Assembly (NCBI RefSeq): GCF_040373385.1
Contig: NZ_JBDXXH010000003.1
Span: 248,001 to 312,000, forward strand
Length of the DNA: 64,000 bases
Reading direction: 5' to 3'
Origin: Nitratidesulfovibrio sp.
Lineage (GTDB): Bacteria > Desulfobacterota > Desulfovibrionia > Desulfovibrionales > Desulfovibrionaceae
Within the stretch, counting starts at the first letter, position 1. Each line of letters begins with the position of its first letter. Positions 38,419-47,398 of the stretch are shown here, piece by piece. The notes under the pieces are model-generated. The model searched no databases. It was given only the letters and a program-made list of their open reading frames with translations, and had not been told where the DNA came from. A program made the translations under genes and the position numbers.

Positions 38419-39648
38419 TTACTTCTTGGGCATGGGGAACACGGGGGTGTACCCCGTGCGGCGGGCGGCCTTGGGCCACACGGTGATGCGCTCGAGCCCC
38501 TTGCCCAGGTCGTTGATCTGCACGATGGCAAGGGCGGCGTTCCGGTTCTGGCCGGATTCGTCGAACTTGATGGCATCGTACGTCACGATCATGCCGGGGC
38601 CGGTCTTGTAGTCGGTTTCGGCCAGGGCCTTGCGGATGGCGGCCGGGTCGAGAGAACCGGCACGCTCCAGCGCGTCGGCCAGCACGTACATGGCCACGTA
38701 GGCGTCCACCGCTTCGCCGGTGAGGTTGGTGCCGTACCTGGCGCGGTACTTCTCGTTGGCTTCCTTGGCGCCGGGCTTGTTCACGTCCGCTTCCCATTCC
38801 ACGATGTCGAAGACGTAGCGGGCGTTGGCGCCGCAGGCGGAAAGGAAGGTGGGGTCGGCATGGCCGCCGCCGGAACCCAGGATGACCTTGGGGCTTACCT
38901 TGTAGTCGGCCAGGGTGTTGGTGAGCAGGATGGCGTCTGCGGCGTTGGAGACCAGCAGCAGCACGTCGGGCTTGGCCCGGCGGATCTTGTTCACCAGCGG
39001 GGTCAGGTCGGTGGAGGAAGAGGAGTAAGGTTCGTCCAGCACCACCTGCATGCCGGAAGCCTTCACCAGTTCCTTCCACTGGGCGGCGAAGCCGGTGCCC
39101 CAGTCGCCGTTTTCGTACACGAAGGCCACGGTGGACAGGGTGCCGCCGAATTCCTTCTGCATGTCCTTCAGGAAGGTGAACTGGTCACGCGTCCACCACG
39201 AGTCCTTGGCGGCGATGCGGAACACGTTCTTGAAGCCGCGCTCGGTGATGGTGTCGCGCACCGAAACCGGCACGAGGTACGGCACGCCGTAGCGTTCGGC
39301 CACGGCGGTGGTGGGATAGGTGACGCCCGAGTTCCAGGCGCCGGTGATCAGGTGCACCTTTTCCGTGTTGATGAAGCGTTCGGCTTCGGTCACGCCCACG
39401 TTGGGGTCGGACTTGGAGTCGGCGTACAGGAGTTCGATCTTGGCCCCGCCAAGCGACTTGATGCCGCCTGCGGCGTTGATTTCCTCCACGGCCATCTCGC
39501 GGGCCTGTTTGCCCTGCTGCCCCACGGAGGCGGACGGGCCGGAAAGAGGCAGGATGTTGCCCACCTTCACGGAGGGGGCGGCGAAGGCCATGGCCGGAAC
39601 GGTCAGGCACAGCGTCAGGACGGCGGCCAGCAAGTGTGAACGTTTCAT
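38419..39648 (-). CDS. livK: ABC transporter substrate-binding protein (second liv system)
   Basis: A 409-residue periplasmic binding protein. The signal peptide is MKRSHLLAAVLTLCLTVPAM ending at AFAA. The mature protein follows the amide/branched-chain type I fold: VKVGNILPLSGPSASVGQQG, GGIKSLGGAKIELLYADSKS, GAWNSGVTYPTTAVAERYGV, FVYENGDWGTGFAAQWKELV. The start is the ATG at 39648, with AGGAG seven bases upstream. Because it sits behind a GABA-type aminotransferase, its ligand may be 4-aminobutyrate or a related amino acid rather than leucine; this is inference. Long-hairpin element H separates it from the aminotransferase. Confidence 0.9.
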   Translation of the reverse strand: MKRSHLLAAVLTLCLTVPAMAFAAPSVKVGNILPLSGPSASVGQQGKQAREMAVEEINAAGGIKSLGGAKIELLYADSKSDPNVGVTEAERFINTEKVHLITGAWNSGVTYPTTAVAERYGVPYLVPVSVRDTITERGFKNVFRIAAKDSWWTRDQFTFLKDMQKEFGGTLSTVAFVYENGDWGTGFAAQWKELVKASGMQVVLDEPYSSSSTDLTPLVNKIRRAKPDVLLLVSNAADAILLTNTLADYKVSPKVILGSGGGHADPTFLSACGANARYVFDIVEWEADVNKPGAKEANEKYRARYGTNLTGEAVDAYVAMYVLADALERAGSLDPAAIRKALAETDYKTGPGMIVTYDAIKFDESGQNRNAALAIVQINDLGKGLERITVWPKAARRTGYTPVFPMPKK

Positions 39649-39662
39649 TCCTTTCTCCTTTC

Positions 39663-39858
39663 GGGGCTGTTCCCAAATTGTCCTTCCGCCCGTTGGCTTC
39701 GTCAAACTTCACCTGCCATTGCTCTGCTGTCCTCATCCGTAAGACTCGCAAGCTCGCCTAACGGCTGAGGCTCGGCCAAATACAAGAAGAGTATGTGCCC
39801 TCATGGCGGACTCGTTTTCCTTGCCAACGAACGGAAATCCTGCTTTTGAAACAGCCCC
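39663..39858. repeat. Long-hairpin intergenic element H (gabT/livK gap), with nested palindrome
   Basis: The core at 39773-39802 reads CGGCCAAATACAAGAAGAGT then ATGTGCCCTC. Outer arms GGGGCTGTT (39663) and AACAGCCCC (ending 39858) pair; TTCCGCCCGTTGGC pairs with GCCAACGAACGGAA. The small palindrome CCGTAAGACTCGCAAGCTCG to CCTAACGG (39737-39764) is inserted in the left arm at the same place as in element A. Confidence 0.85.
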
Positions 39859-39873
39859 TCGCGCGGTGGGGGG

Positions 39874-41175
39874 TTATGCAATGGCGGCGAAGCCCTCGTC
39901 GATGATGGCTATGGCCTTGTCCAACTGGGCATCGGTGATGGCCAGCGGCATCAGCGTGCGGATGACGTTGCCGTAGTTGCCGCACGACAGCAGGATGAGG
40001 CCCTTTTCGAAGCAGTGGGCGGTCAGGGCCTTGGCCTTGTCCGCCGCCGGGGTCTTGGCGGCGCGGTCGTGCACCAGTTCAAGGGCGATCATGGAACCCT
40101 TGCCGCGCACGTCGCCTATGAGGGGATACTTGTTCTGCATTTCGCCGAAGGCGGCGAGCAGCTTGTTACCCAACGCCTCGGACCGGGCCACCAGCCCGTC
40201 CGCCTCTATGGCTTCCAGCGCGGCCAGCGCGGCGGCGCAGCACACCGGGTTGCCGCCGTAGGTGCCGCCAAGGCCGCCCACCTGGGGCGAATCCATCAGC
40301 TCCGCCTTGCCCGCCACGGCGGAAATGGGCATGCCGCCGCCGATGGACTTGGCCATGCACACAAGGTCGGGCTCCACGCCCCAGTGCTCCATGGCGAACA
40401 TCCTGCCGGTGCGGGCGGCGCCGGTCTGCACCTCGTCGGCGATGAACACGATGCCGAATTCTTCGCAGATGGCCTTCAGCCGGGCGAAATATTCCGGCGG
40501 CGGCGTGGCGAACCCGCCTTCACCCACGATGGGTTCCACGATGAGGCAGGCGATGTTCTCGGGCGCGAAGCTGTTGACGAAGGCCTTGCGCAAAAGGTCT
40601 GCGCAGGCCACGTCGCACGAGGGGTATTCCTTGCCCATGGGGCAGCGGTAACAGTAGGCGTAGGGAATGCGGTAGATTTCCGGCGCGTAGGGGCCGAAGC
40701 CGAACTTGTAGGGCTTGACCTTGCTGGTCAGGGACATGGCCAGCAGGGTGCGGCCATGGAAGCCGTTTTCGAACACCACCACGCCCTGCCTGCCGGTGGC
40801 GTGGCGCGCGATCTTGACGGCGTTTTCCACCGCCTCGGCCCCGCTGTTGAACAGGGCGGCCTTTTTGGGGAACGCCCCCGGCGTGAGCGCGGCCAGTTTT
40901 TCGCACAGGGCCACGTATTCTTCGTACATCACGATGTGGAAGCACGAATGCAGCAGCTTGTCCGCCTGCCGCTTGATGGCCTCCACCACCCGGGGGTGGT
41001 TGTGCCCCACGTTCATCACGCCAATGCCACCGGCAAAGTCGATGAACTGGCGGCCTTCCACGTCGGTGATCACGGCACCTTCCGCCTTGGCGGCGAACAC
41101 CGGCGCAGCGTTGAACACGCCCTTGGCGACGGCCTTGGCCCTTCGTTCCATCAGGTCTTTGGTCTGCTGATTCAT
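39874..41175 (-). CDS. gabT: 4-aminobutyrate-type aminotransferase
   Basis: A 433-residue class-III PLP-dependent aminotransferase. It matches GABA aminotransferase in length and motifs: DFAGGIGVMNVGHNHPRVVE, FFNSGAEAVENAVKIAR-like LFNSGAEAVENAVKIARHAT, ENGFHGRTLLAMSLTSK, PYAYCYRCPMGKEYPSC, and the PLP-Asp region FIADEVQTGAARTG followed by the Schiff-base Lys in CMAKSIGGGMPISAV. It would convert GABA plus 2-oxoglutarate to succinate semialdehyde plus glutamate. The substrate could instead be a related omega-amino acid. It is first in an operon with the second liv transporter. A candidate sigma-54 promoter and two 16-bp dyads lie upstream. Confidence 0.85.
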   Translation of the reverse strand: MNQQTKDLMERRAKAVAKGVFNAAPVFAAKAEGAVITDVEGRQFIDFAGGIGVMNVGHNHPRVVEAIKRQADKLLHSCFHIVMYEEYVALCEKLAALTPGAFPKKAALFNSGAEAVENAVKIARHATGRQGVVVFENGFHGRTLLAMSLTSKVKPYKFGFGPYAPEIYRIPYAYCYRCPMGKEYPSCDVACADLLRKAFVNSFAPENIACLIVEPIVGEGGFATPPPEYFARLKAICEEFGIVFIADEVQTGAARTGRMFAMEHWGVEPDLVCMAKSIGGGMPISAVAGKAELMDSPQVGGLGGTYGGNPVCCAAALAALEAIEADGLVARSEALGNKLLAAFGEMQNKYPLIGDVRGKGSMIALELVHDRAAKTPAADKAKALTAHCFEKGLILLSCGNYGNVIRTLMPLAITDAQLDKAIAIIDEGFAAIA

Positions 41176-41218
41176 GAGAACCCTCTCTATGGGATGCTGT
41201 TGCCTGGGGTTCCCTCTA

Positions 41219-41233
41219 TCAACCCGTGTGCCG
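41219..41233 (-). promoter_or_regulatory. Candidate sigma-54 promoter of the gabT-liv operon
   Basis: On the minus strand CGGCACACGGGTTGA resembles TGGCAC-N5-TTGC, with GA in place of GC at -12. It lies about 45-57 bp before the gabT start. Its distance to the two upstream dyads (75 and 128 bp from the -24 GG) is nearly the same as at gabD, which supports it despite the mismatch. Confidence 0.55.
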
Positions 41234-41298
41234 TTGGTTCGATAGGTAGGTGTTTCGGTTGGTTATGCTGTATTTTTGCGAATTGGGCATGCTGCTGT

Positions 41299-41367
41299 GA
41301 TGCGTTCGTGAATCGTTTTTGGCCGTTTAAGCCGACTTTTGTCTCTGAAATGATGCGAAATTGAATC
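41299..41367. promoter_or_regulatory. Paired 16-bp activator sites before gabT
   Basis: GATGCGTTCGTGAATC (41299-41314) and GATGCGAAATTGAATC (41352-41367) fit the consensus GATGCGNNNNTG(A/C)ATC, an imperfect dyad (GATGC...GAATC). They lie 53 bp apart in an AT-rich island (41255-41460) unlike the rest of the window. The same sites occur before gabD. The remaining 41368-41914 holds no gene I can support. Confidence 0.7.
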
Positions 41368-41534
41368 TGCTCTGAAATAATTGCTTAAATTTTTCATTGA
41401 GCGACAAACCGGCGCCAGATTATTACAAAAATGGCCATTATTTATGCAATGAAATCAGGTTTCCGGGAATGGGGATGCGGGCAGGACCGCAAGGGATGCG
41501 GCACAGGGTGATTTGTTTTTGCATCGGGCAGGCA

Positions 41535-41563
41535 GCGGCACTGCCGGGGGCTGGCAGTGCCGC
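41535..41563. other. Perfect 11-bp hairpin of unknown role
   Basis: GCGGCACTGCC pairs with GGCAGTGCCGC around a 7-base G-rich loop. It lies between the gabT promoter and the end of the activator gene. No T-tract follows on either strand, so termination is possible but not typical. Short 9-bp GC repeats (CGAACCGGC-like) follow at about 41718-41757. Confidence 0.5.
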
Positions 41564-41914
41564 AAGGAGTTGTCAGGCGCGGGCAGGAACAGGCAGGCAC
41601 GGGAAGGAATCGGGTGCCCGGCGCGGGGCACGTGGGCGCAAGGGCGTCATGCTCGCGCGGCGGCGGGATGGCGCGTGGACGGCGCGGATACGGGAGCGGT
41701 GCCGCAACGGGGCGGGACCGGTCGAGCCAGCCGAACCGGCCGAACCGGTCGAAGCGGTCGGCACCGGGCAAGACCGGGCGAAAATGGGGGCGTTGCAGAG
41801 GCCGGGGAACCGGAGCGCAACCGTGGGGAAACGGGAAAGGGGGGGATGAAAAGGCCGGGCAGCGTGGCTGTCCCGGTATCGCCCCCAGGTGGCGCGGTGC
41901 GATGTTGCGGGGGG

Positions 41915-43666
41915 TTATTCGGCGTTGCGGGGCGGGCGGATGCCGTGGCGGCGCAGCTTGCGCACCACCGTGGGCTGGCTGATGCCGAGGTAGGTGGCCA
42001 TTTCGCGGGTGCCGTGGCAGACGGCGCGGGCCTTGATGAGCATTTCGCGTTCCACTGCGTCCACGGCGGCGGTGAGCGAGGTGGCCGCCTCCGCGTCCTG
42101 TTGTTCCGCCTTGCTGCCGATCTGGTCTTCCAGAAAGTCGTCCAGCACCACATCATCGCACATGACCACGCCCTGGCGGATCAGGCCCGTCAGTTCGCGC
42201 ACGTTGCCGGGAAAGGGGTACTGCTGCAACGTGTCCAGAAAGCGGGGGGTGATGCGCTTGTGGGTGCCGTAGCGTTCGTTGTTCTGCTTCAGCAGCAGGG
42301 TGACCAGTTCGAACAGGTCTTCGCGCCGTTCGCGCAGCGGCGGGATGGACACGGTGAAGGTCTTCAGGCGGTACAGCAGGTCCTCGCGAAACTTCTTGGC
42401 CTCGGTCATGGCCTTCAGGTCGCGGTTGGTGGCGGCGATGATGTTGCATTCCAGCGGGCGGGGCTTGCTGCTGCCCAGCGGCAGAAACTCGCGTTCATCC
42501 AGGGCCTTCAGCAGCTTGGCCTGGCCCGAAGGCGAAACCTCGCCCACTTCGTCGAGGAACAGCGTGCCGTCGCCCGCCAGTTCCATCAACCCCACGCGGC
42601 CCGTTTCCAGCGCGCCGGTGAAGGCGCCCTTCTCGTACCCGAACAGTTCCGCCTCGAACAGGGAATCCGGCAGGGCCGCGCAGTTCACCGAAATGAAGGG
42701 CTTGGTCTGTCGCGGGCCGCTCTTGTGGATGAACTTGGCCAGCAGCCCCTTGCCGGTGCCCGATTCGCCAAGCAGCAGCAGGGTGGTGGCCTCCAGTTGG
42801 GCCAGCTTCAGGCAGGTCATCAGCACGCGGCGCATGGATTTCGATTCCGCCACCACGCCGCCGCGCTCGTACTCCAGCATGGTCAGGCCCTCCAGTTCGC
42901 GCTGCACCTTTTCCTGCGCGCGGCGGGCCTGTTCCAGGTTTTCCTGCAGGACGTTCAGGTCGGTGATGTCGCGTTCGTTGGCCACCACCAGATACAGTTC
43001 GCCCCGGTCGTTGAAGGCCGGGGTGCCGGTAACCAGCAACTGGCGCCCGGTCTTCTTGATGTTCTGGATGATGGTCTGCTGGCGTTTGGTCTGCAACACG
43101 CGCATGGTGACGGAATCGTCGATGAGCCCGCGTTCCAGCAGGGTGCGCACGTTCTGGCCGCGCAGGGTGGCGGCGTTGACGCCGTTGAGCTTTTCCGAGG
43201 CGTTGTTGATGTCCAGCACCACGCCGTTCTCGTCGGAGACCCAGATGCCGTCACTGGAGGAATCGAAGATGGTTTGCAGCCGCAGGGCCAGGTTCTGGTA
43301 GGTTTCCAGGTTGCAGGCCATCTGCTCGAAGCGTTCCGGGCGTTGCAGGCTGACCACGGCCCCCGCCAGCTTGCCGTCCTGCATCAGGGGGGTGATTTCG
43401 TAGAAGAGCTGGTTGCCCTTGTCCACGATGCGTCCCACGCCCGCCTTGAATTCCGCCGTGGACAGGGCCTTGCGCACCTTGGGGGTGGCCAGCGGCAGAA
43501 TCTGGTCGCCGTCGCAGCCGATGCAGTCTTCCACGTAGCGGCCGCGCTTGTGCAGGAACAGCTTGGCGCTCTTGTTCAGGTAGAGCACGCGGCAGTTCAG
43601 GTCCAGCGCGACCACGGCGTAGCTGGCGGCATCCAGAATGGCGAGCAGGTCGGCGTGTGTCGTCAT
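41915..43666 (-). CDS. PAS-containing sigma-54-dependent activator
   Basis: A 583-residue enhancer-binding protein. It has an N-terminal PAS-like domain (MTTHADLLAILDAASYAVVA...RVLYLNKSAKLFLH) with a C-x2-C pair in EDCIGCDGDQ, and a second PAS domain (about 135-240, FDSSSDGIWVSDENGVVLDI). A short coiled coil follows, then an AAA+ domain with Walker A GESGTGKG, the sigma-54 loop GAFTGA and Walker B GDGTLFLDEVGE. The C-terminal helix-turn-helix is TREMATYLGISQPTVVRKLR. It has no receiver domain, so it probably senses a small ligand. It lies between gabT-liv and gabD, whose promoters share a 16-bp dyad, so it is the likely activator of both. The start at 43666 follows the domain N-terminus; GGTGACC precedes it. 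Confidence 0.9.
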   Translation of the reverse strand: MTTHADLLAILDAASYAVVALDLNCRVLYLNKSAKLFLHKRGRYVEDCIGCDGDQILPLATPKVRKALSTAEFKAGVGRIVDKGNQLFYEITPLMQDGKLAGAVVSLQRPERFEQMACNLETYQNLALRLQTIFDSSSDGIWVSDENGVVLDINNASEKLNGVNAATLRGQNVRTLLERGLIDDSVTMRVLQTKRQQTIIQNIKKTGRQLLVTGTPAFNDRGELYLVVANERDITDLNVLQENLEQARRAQEKVQRELEGLTMLEYERGGVVAESKSMRRVLMTCLKLAQLEATTLLLLGESGTGKGLLAKFIHKSGPRQTKPFISVNCAALPDSLFEAELFGYEKGAFTGALETGRVGLMELAGDGTLFLDEVGEVSPSGQAKLLKALDEREFLPLGSSKPRPLECNIIAATNRDLKAMTEAKKFREDLLYRLKTFTVSIPPLRERREDLFELVTLLLKQNNERYGTHKRITPRFLDTLQQYPFPGNVRELTGLIRQGVVMCDDVVLDDFLEDQIGSKAEQQDAEAATSLTAAVDAVEREMLIKARAVCHGTREMATYLGISQPTVVRKLRRHGIRPPRNAE

Positions 43667-43787
43667 GGTCACCCTGTAGCAGACAACATGGTGTCCGGAA
43701 AGCGGATGCACCCCGGACGGCGGGGCGGGGAAGGATGCAGCCCCGTGCCCGGTATTTGCCGCCGGGCACGGGGAGGCGGAATTACGG

Positions 43788-45152
43788 TCAGCCGACGCAG
43801 ACCGACTTGATGTTGACGAATTCGCGGATGCCGTAGGTGCCCAGTTCGCGCCCGTAGCCGGAATTGCCGATGCCGCCGAAGGGCAGGTGCACGTCGCTGC
43901 GCACCAGGCTGTTGATGAATACGCAGCCGGTGCGGATGCGCGCGGCAATCTGCAGGGCGCCTTCCTCGTCCCGCGACCAGATGGAGCCGCCAAGGCCGAA
44001 GGGGGTGTCGTTGGCCAGGGCCACGGCCTTGTCCACCGAGGACACGCGGAACACCAGCGCCACGGGGCCGAACAGTTCCTCGCGGCACACGGGGTCGTCG
44101 GTGGGCACGTCGGTGATGATGGTGGGCGGGTAGAACGCGCCCGGCCCTTCCGGAACGAGGCCGCCCATGCGCACGATGCCGCCCGCGCGCACGCAACGGT
44201 CCACCTGCTCCTGCAGTTCCTTGCGCAGGCCAGCCGAGGACATGGGGCCCATGTCCGTGGCCTTGTCCAGCGGGTTGCCCACCACCAGCGTGCCGAAGCT
44301 TTCGGTGAGCCGGGCCAGGAATTCGTCATACACCGCGTCCAGCACGATGAAGCGCTTGGCCGCGATGCAGGTCTGGCCGGTGTTGCCGCAGCGGGACTGG
44401 GTGGCCACCTTCACCGCTTCTTCCAGGTCGGCGTCGGGCAGCACGAGGAAGGGGTCGCTGCCGCCCAGTTCCATGACCGACTTCTTCAGGCGGGCACCGG
44501 CGGCAGAGGCCACCTTGCGGCCTGCGGGCTCGCTGCCCGTAAGGCTGACGGCGAAGACCGAGGGGTGGTCCAGCACCGCCTCCACCTGGCGCGCGCCGAT
44601 GAGCAGGGTGCGGAAAATGTGCTCGGGAAAGCCCGCGTCCTTGAATATCTGCTCGATGGCCAGGGCGCACTGGGGCACGTTGGAGGCGTGCTTGAGCACC
44701 ACGGCGTTGCCCGCCATCAGCGAGGGCGCGGCAATGCGGAACACCTGCCAGAACGGGAAGTTCCAGGGCATCACCGTCAGCACGGTGCCCAGCGGCTCGT
44801 AGGTGATGAAGGCCTTGCGCCCCGCGCCGGGCACAGGCACGGGGGCCAGCATGGCCTCGCCCTCCGTGGCGTAGTAGTCGCACACGGCGGCGCATTTCAG
44901 TGCCTCGCCCTCGCCCATGCGCACCGGCTTGCCCATTTCGCGGGCCATGATTTCCGCCAGCCAGGGGGCCTGGTGGCGCAGTTCGTCGGCGGCCTTTTTC
45001 AGGTATTCGGCACGGCGGGAGTAGCTGAGCAGGCGCCAGGTTTCCCAGGCGGCGGCGGTGGCGTCCAGTATCTGGCGGGTGTGCTCGGGGGTATAGGCGT
45101 CGAACGAGGCGAGCACTTCTCCGGTGGCCGGGTTGAGACTCTGGATGGCCAT
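43788..45152 (-). CDS. gabD: Succinate-semialdehyde-type dehydrogenase
   Basis: A 454-residue NAD(P)-dependent aldehyde dehydrogenase with all catalytic marks: PWNFPFWQ (oxyanion Asn), FAVSLTGSEPAGRKV (cofactor), the general base Glu in VMELGGSDPFLV, the nucleophile Cys in GNTGQTCIAAKR, and ELFGPVALVFRV. Length and start (MAIQSLNPATGEVLASFDAY) match the short succinate-semialdehyde dehydrogenase group (YneI/GabD-like). It would oxidise the semialdehyde made by the nearby aminotransferase to succinate. It is transcribed separately from the activator gene, with its own upstream dyads and candidate sigma-54 promoter. Confidence 0.8.
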   Translation of the reverse strand: MAIQSLNPATGEVLASFDAYTPEHTRQILDATAAAWETWRLLSYSRRAEYLKKAADELRHQAPWLAEIMAREMGKPVRMGEGEALKCAAVCDYYATEGEAMLAPVPVPGAGRKAFITYEPLGTVLTVMPWNFPFWQVFRIAAPSLMAGNAVVLKHASNVPQCALAIEQIFKDAGFPEHIFRTLLIGARQVEAVLDHPSVFAVSLTGSEPAGRKVASAAGARLKKSVMELGGSDPFLVLPDADLEEAVKVATQSRCGNTGQTCIAAKRFIVLDAVYDEFLARLTESFGTLVVGNPLDKATDMGPMSSAGLRKELQEQVDRCVRAGGIVRMGGLVPEGPGAFYPPTIITDVPTDDPVCREELFGPVALVFRVSSVDKAVALANDTPFGLGGSIWSRDEEGALQIAARIRTGCVFINSLVRSDVHLPFGGIGNSGYGRELGTYGIREFVNIKSVCVG

Positions 45153-45312
45153 GTATCGGACTCCTTGCGGGTAGTGGGATCAGGGTGCGGGAAACCGGGC
45201 GATTCCGTGGGGATCGGGCGGTCGGATGCCGGGGAAACCTGCCGTGGCGATGCGGACTTCGGAAAACCTTGCGCCGCGCGGGTGCAGGACGGCAGATGCG
45301 TCACACATGTAC

Positions 45313-45329
45313 AGCAGGGACCGTGCCCC
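45313..45329 (-). promoter_or_regulatory. Candidate sigma-54 promoter of gabD
   Basis: On the minus strand GGGGCACGGTCCCTGCT keeps GGCAC and the GG-N10-GC spacing. It lies about 165 bp before the gabD start. The two dyads are centred 75 and 130 bp upstream of its -24 GG. Confidence 0.6.
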
Positions 45330-45393
45330 GCGACGAGATGCGCGTGAATTCTGCTGGTTGCGGGGTTTGCAGGGGCGGTTGCGCGACGGGAGT

Positions 45394-45464
45394 GATGCGA
45401 TATTGAATCGAATGGGTTCGCGATTGCCCGCAATTGCAGGGGGTGCCCGATGCGATTCTGCATC
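45394..45464. promoter_or_regulatory. Paired 16-bp activator sites before gabD
   Basis: GATGCGATATTGAATC (45394-45409) and GATGCGATTCTGCATC (45449-45464) are 55 bp apart. The first differs from the second gabT site at one position only. The remainder of the 45153-45721 gap holds no gene I can support. Confidence 0.75.
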
Positions 45465-45721
45465 GGATCGGATGCCGATAACCGGACTGTGAGGGGGCGA
45501 AGGCGGCCGCATGAGCGATGTTTTCTGAGAAGGCACGGAAGCTGTTGAAAAAACATGCGCAAGCAGGCGCCGGGCCGTGTGGCAAGGACGGTACATCGTC
45601 GGATTGGCGGAGAGGCGGCGGGAATGTCGGCGATTCATGCATGAATCGAAGGGCAGGTCAGGGTCGTTGGAGCGGCGCATGGCGGCTTGCGCCGGACAGT
45701 CCCGTCGCGCGTCCGCGCCAT

Positions 45722-46261
45722 TCACGGCGTGTCCAGTGGCAGGCCCGCCGCGTTCCAGGCCAGCGTGCCGCCGTCCATGTGCAGGACCGATGTGAAGCCG
45801 AGTTCGCGGAATGTCTCCAGCGCCTTGCTGCTGCGATTGCCCGAGCGGCAGTAGACGAGATAGGTGCGGTTGCGGTTCAGCGAGCGTACCCTGTCGCGGA
45901 ATTCCGGCGAGGCAAGGTCGATGTTCCGCGCACCCGCAAGGTGCCCCCCGGCGAATTCTCCGGGGGTGCGCACGTCCAGCACCATGAAGGCGTCGTCGTT
46001 CCGGCGCTGTTCGATGACGGCGGCGGCTTCCTGCGGCGTCACGTCGCGCCAGCCGGTAGCCTGCCCGGCGTTCTGTTGGCCAGCCCTGACGATGTCGGGC
46101 GCAACCCGCGGCAGCATGGCCTGCAACGAGTACGCCCCCACGCACAGGGCGGCCAGCCACAGCAGCATGGTGCGCAGCGTGGTGCGCTTGCGGGCGTAGG
46201 GGATGCGGGCGTGTTCCGCGCGCGGGCTGAATTCTTCGTCGGGTTCGGGACGGTAGGTCAT
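45722..46261 (-). CDS. Membrane-anchored rhodanese-domain protein
   Basis: A 179-residue protein. A charged N-terminus (MTYRPEPDEEFSPRAEHARI) is followed by one transmembrane helix near residues 33-50 (RTMLLWLAALCVGAYSLQAM). A single rhodanese domain follows, with FMVLDVRTPGEFAGGHLAGA and the active-site loop YCRSGNRSSKA containing the persulfide Cys. The domain would face the periplasm. It probably handles sulfane sulfur, but the substrate is unknown. The start at 46261 is chosen because the upstream open frame is Gly/Pro/Arg low-complexity; CAGGAAC precedes it. Confidence 0.8.
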   Translation of the reverse strand: MTYRPEPDEEFSPRAEHARIPYARKRTTLRTMLLWLAALCVGAYSLQAMLPRVAPDIVRAGQQNAGQATGWRDVTPQEAAAVIEQRRNDDAFMVLDVRTPGEFAGGHLAGARNIDLASPEFRDRVRSLNRNRTYLVYCRSGNRSSKALETFRELGFTSVLHMDGGTLAWNAAGLPLDTP

Positions 46262-46525
46262 CGGCGGTTCCTGTTGCGGGCGTTGCGGGCGGGCGCGATC
46301 CAGCGCCCCGGGCCATGGAGCGGCCCGGTCCCCGGGACCCCCCGGCCCCGGGCACCCATAGATAGGCCCCGGCAGACCGGCTGGCAACCGTGACGACCTG
46401 CGGCCTCCGTCCCGGCCGTGCCCCCTCGTGCCGTCGGTCACGCGTTGCCAATATCCGGTCAAGCCGTTGCGTGAAGCGCCACGGCCGCGCTATGCTCCTC
46501 TCCATCGACACACGGGAGTGCCGCC

Positions 46526-47008
46526 ATGAAACATACATTGTCCGTGCTGGTGAAAAACAGGGCCGGGGCCGTGGCAGAAGCCACCGACGTCTTCCGGCGC
46601 CGGGGCATCAGCTTTCGTTCCATATCCTGCGCCGAGACCGAGGATTTCGACGTTTCCCGCCTCGTGCTGACCGTGGAGGACCACGAGGCCGAGCTGGAAT
46701 CCATCGCCGATGAACTGCGCGCCCAGGACGTGGTGGCCACGGTCGAGGACCTTTCGCGCCGCGACTTCGTGGACCGCGAGCTGGTGCTGGTGAAGGTGGA
46801 CGTGACCCGCGAGACCACCACCCAGATCATGCAGGTGTGCGAGGTGTTCCGCGCCAGCGTCATCGGCATGGGGCAGGAAACCATGACCGTGGAAATGACC
46901 GGCGACACCCAGAAGGTGGACGGCTTCATCCGCATGCTGCGCCCGTTCGGCATCCGCAGTTTGGCGAGGACGGGCGTGGTTGCCATGAAGCGCGGCGACG
47001 ACGACTGA
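46526..47008 (+). CDS. ilvN: Acetolactate synthase small subunit
   Basis: A 160-residue regulatory subunit with an N-terminal ACT domain (KHTLSVLVKNRAGAVAEATD, VFRRRGISFRSISCAETEDF) and the C-terminal ALS small-subunit domain (REL VLVKVDVTRETTTQIMQV, GDTQKVDGFIRMLRPFGIRS). It binds valine and controls the catalytic subunit in branched-chain amino-acid synthesis. No large-subunit gene is next to it, which is unusual. A CGGGAGTGCCGCC leader precedes the ATG. Confidence 0.9.
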   Translation: MKHTLSVLVKNRAGAVAEATDVFRRRGISFRSISCAETEDFDVSRLVLTVEDHEAELESIADELRAQDVVATVEDLSRRDFVDRELVLVKVDVTRETTTQIMQVCEVFRASVIGMGQETMTVEMTGDTQKVDGFIRMLRPFGIRSLARTGVVAMKRGDDD

Positions 47009-47009
47009 T

Positions 47010-47320
47010 GCCCTTGGCCTTTTGCCCGTGGGCGGCGTCAAACCGCCGCCTCGCTTCGGTCACGTACCAAAGAGTACGCTCCCATCGCGGAAACGCCGCC
47101 TTCCTTGTGCTCCGGCAAACTTGCCACCCCTGCATGAAGAGACTTTCGATGCGTACGCTCCCTTGCGCGGCAGCGTTTTTTCTTGCCTGCGGGGCAAAAT
47201 TCCTGCGGGCATCGCGCAGAGGCGGCGATTTTGTCGGATCACTGCGTCAGCCGTCGTTTCCGCTCCGGTCACGCACCAAAGAGTACGCTTCGGCAAACGT
47301 GCACCCCTGCATGATGAAAT
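47010..47320. repeat. Two degraded long-hairpin elements (I and J) before ptb
   Basis: Cores are at 47057-47083 (CGGTCACGTACCAAAGAGTA then CGCTCCC) and 47276-47299 (CGGTCACGCACCAAAGAGTA then CGCT). A right-half fragment GTACGCTCCCTTGCGCGG lies near 47152. Only inner stem remnants pair (GGCGGCGT with ACGCCGCC). A direct repeat CGGCAAAC(T/G)TGC...CCCCTGCATGA occurs at about 47112-47136 and 47290-47315, showing that local duplication has broken the elements. The region 47009-47398 holds no gene. Confidence 0.7.
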
Positions 47321-47398
47321 GTTCCAACCGTCACCTCACTCGCGGCCTCGGTTTCCCTTTCCCGTTCACGATGTCCATCTCCAGCGGAGCATGCCGGT

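Noticed and set aside
41535..41563. Perfect hairpin as terminator of the sigma-54 activator gene
   Set aside because: It is about 350 bp beyond the gene end, with no T-tract on either strand; reported only as a structure of unknown role.
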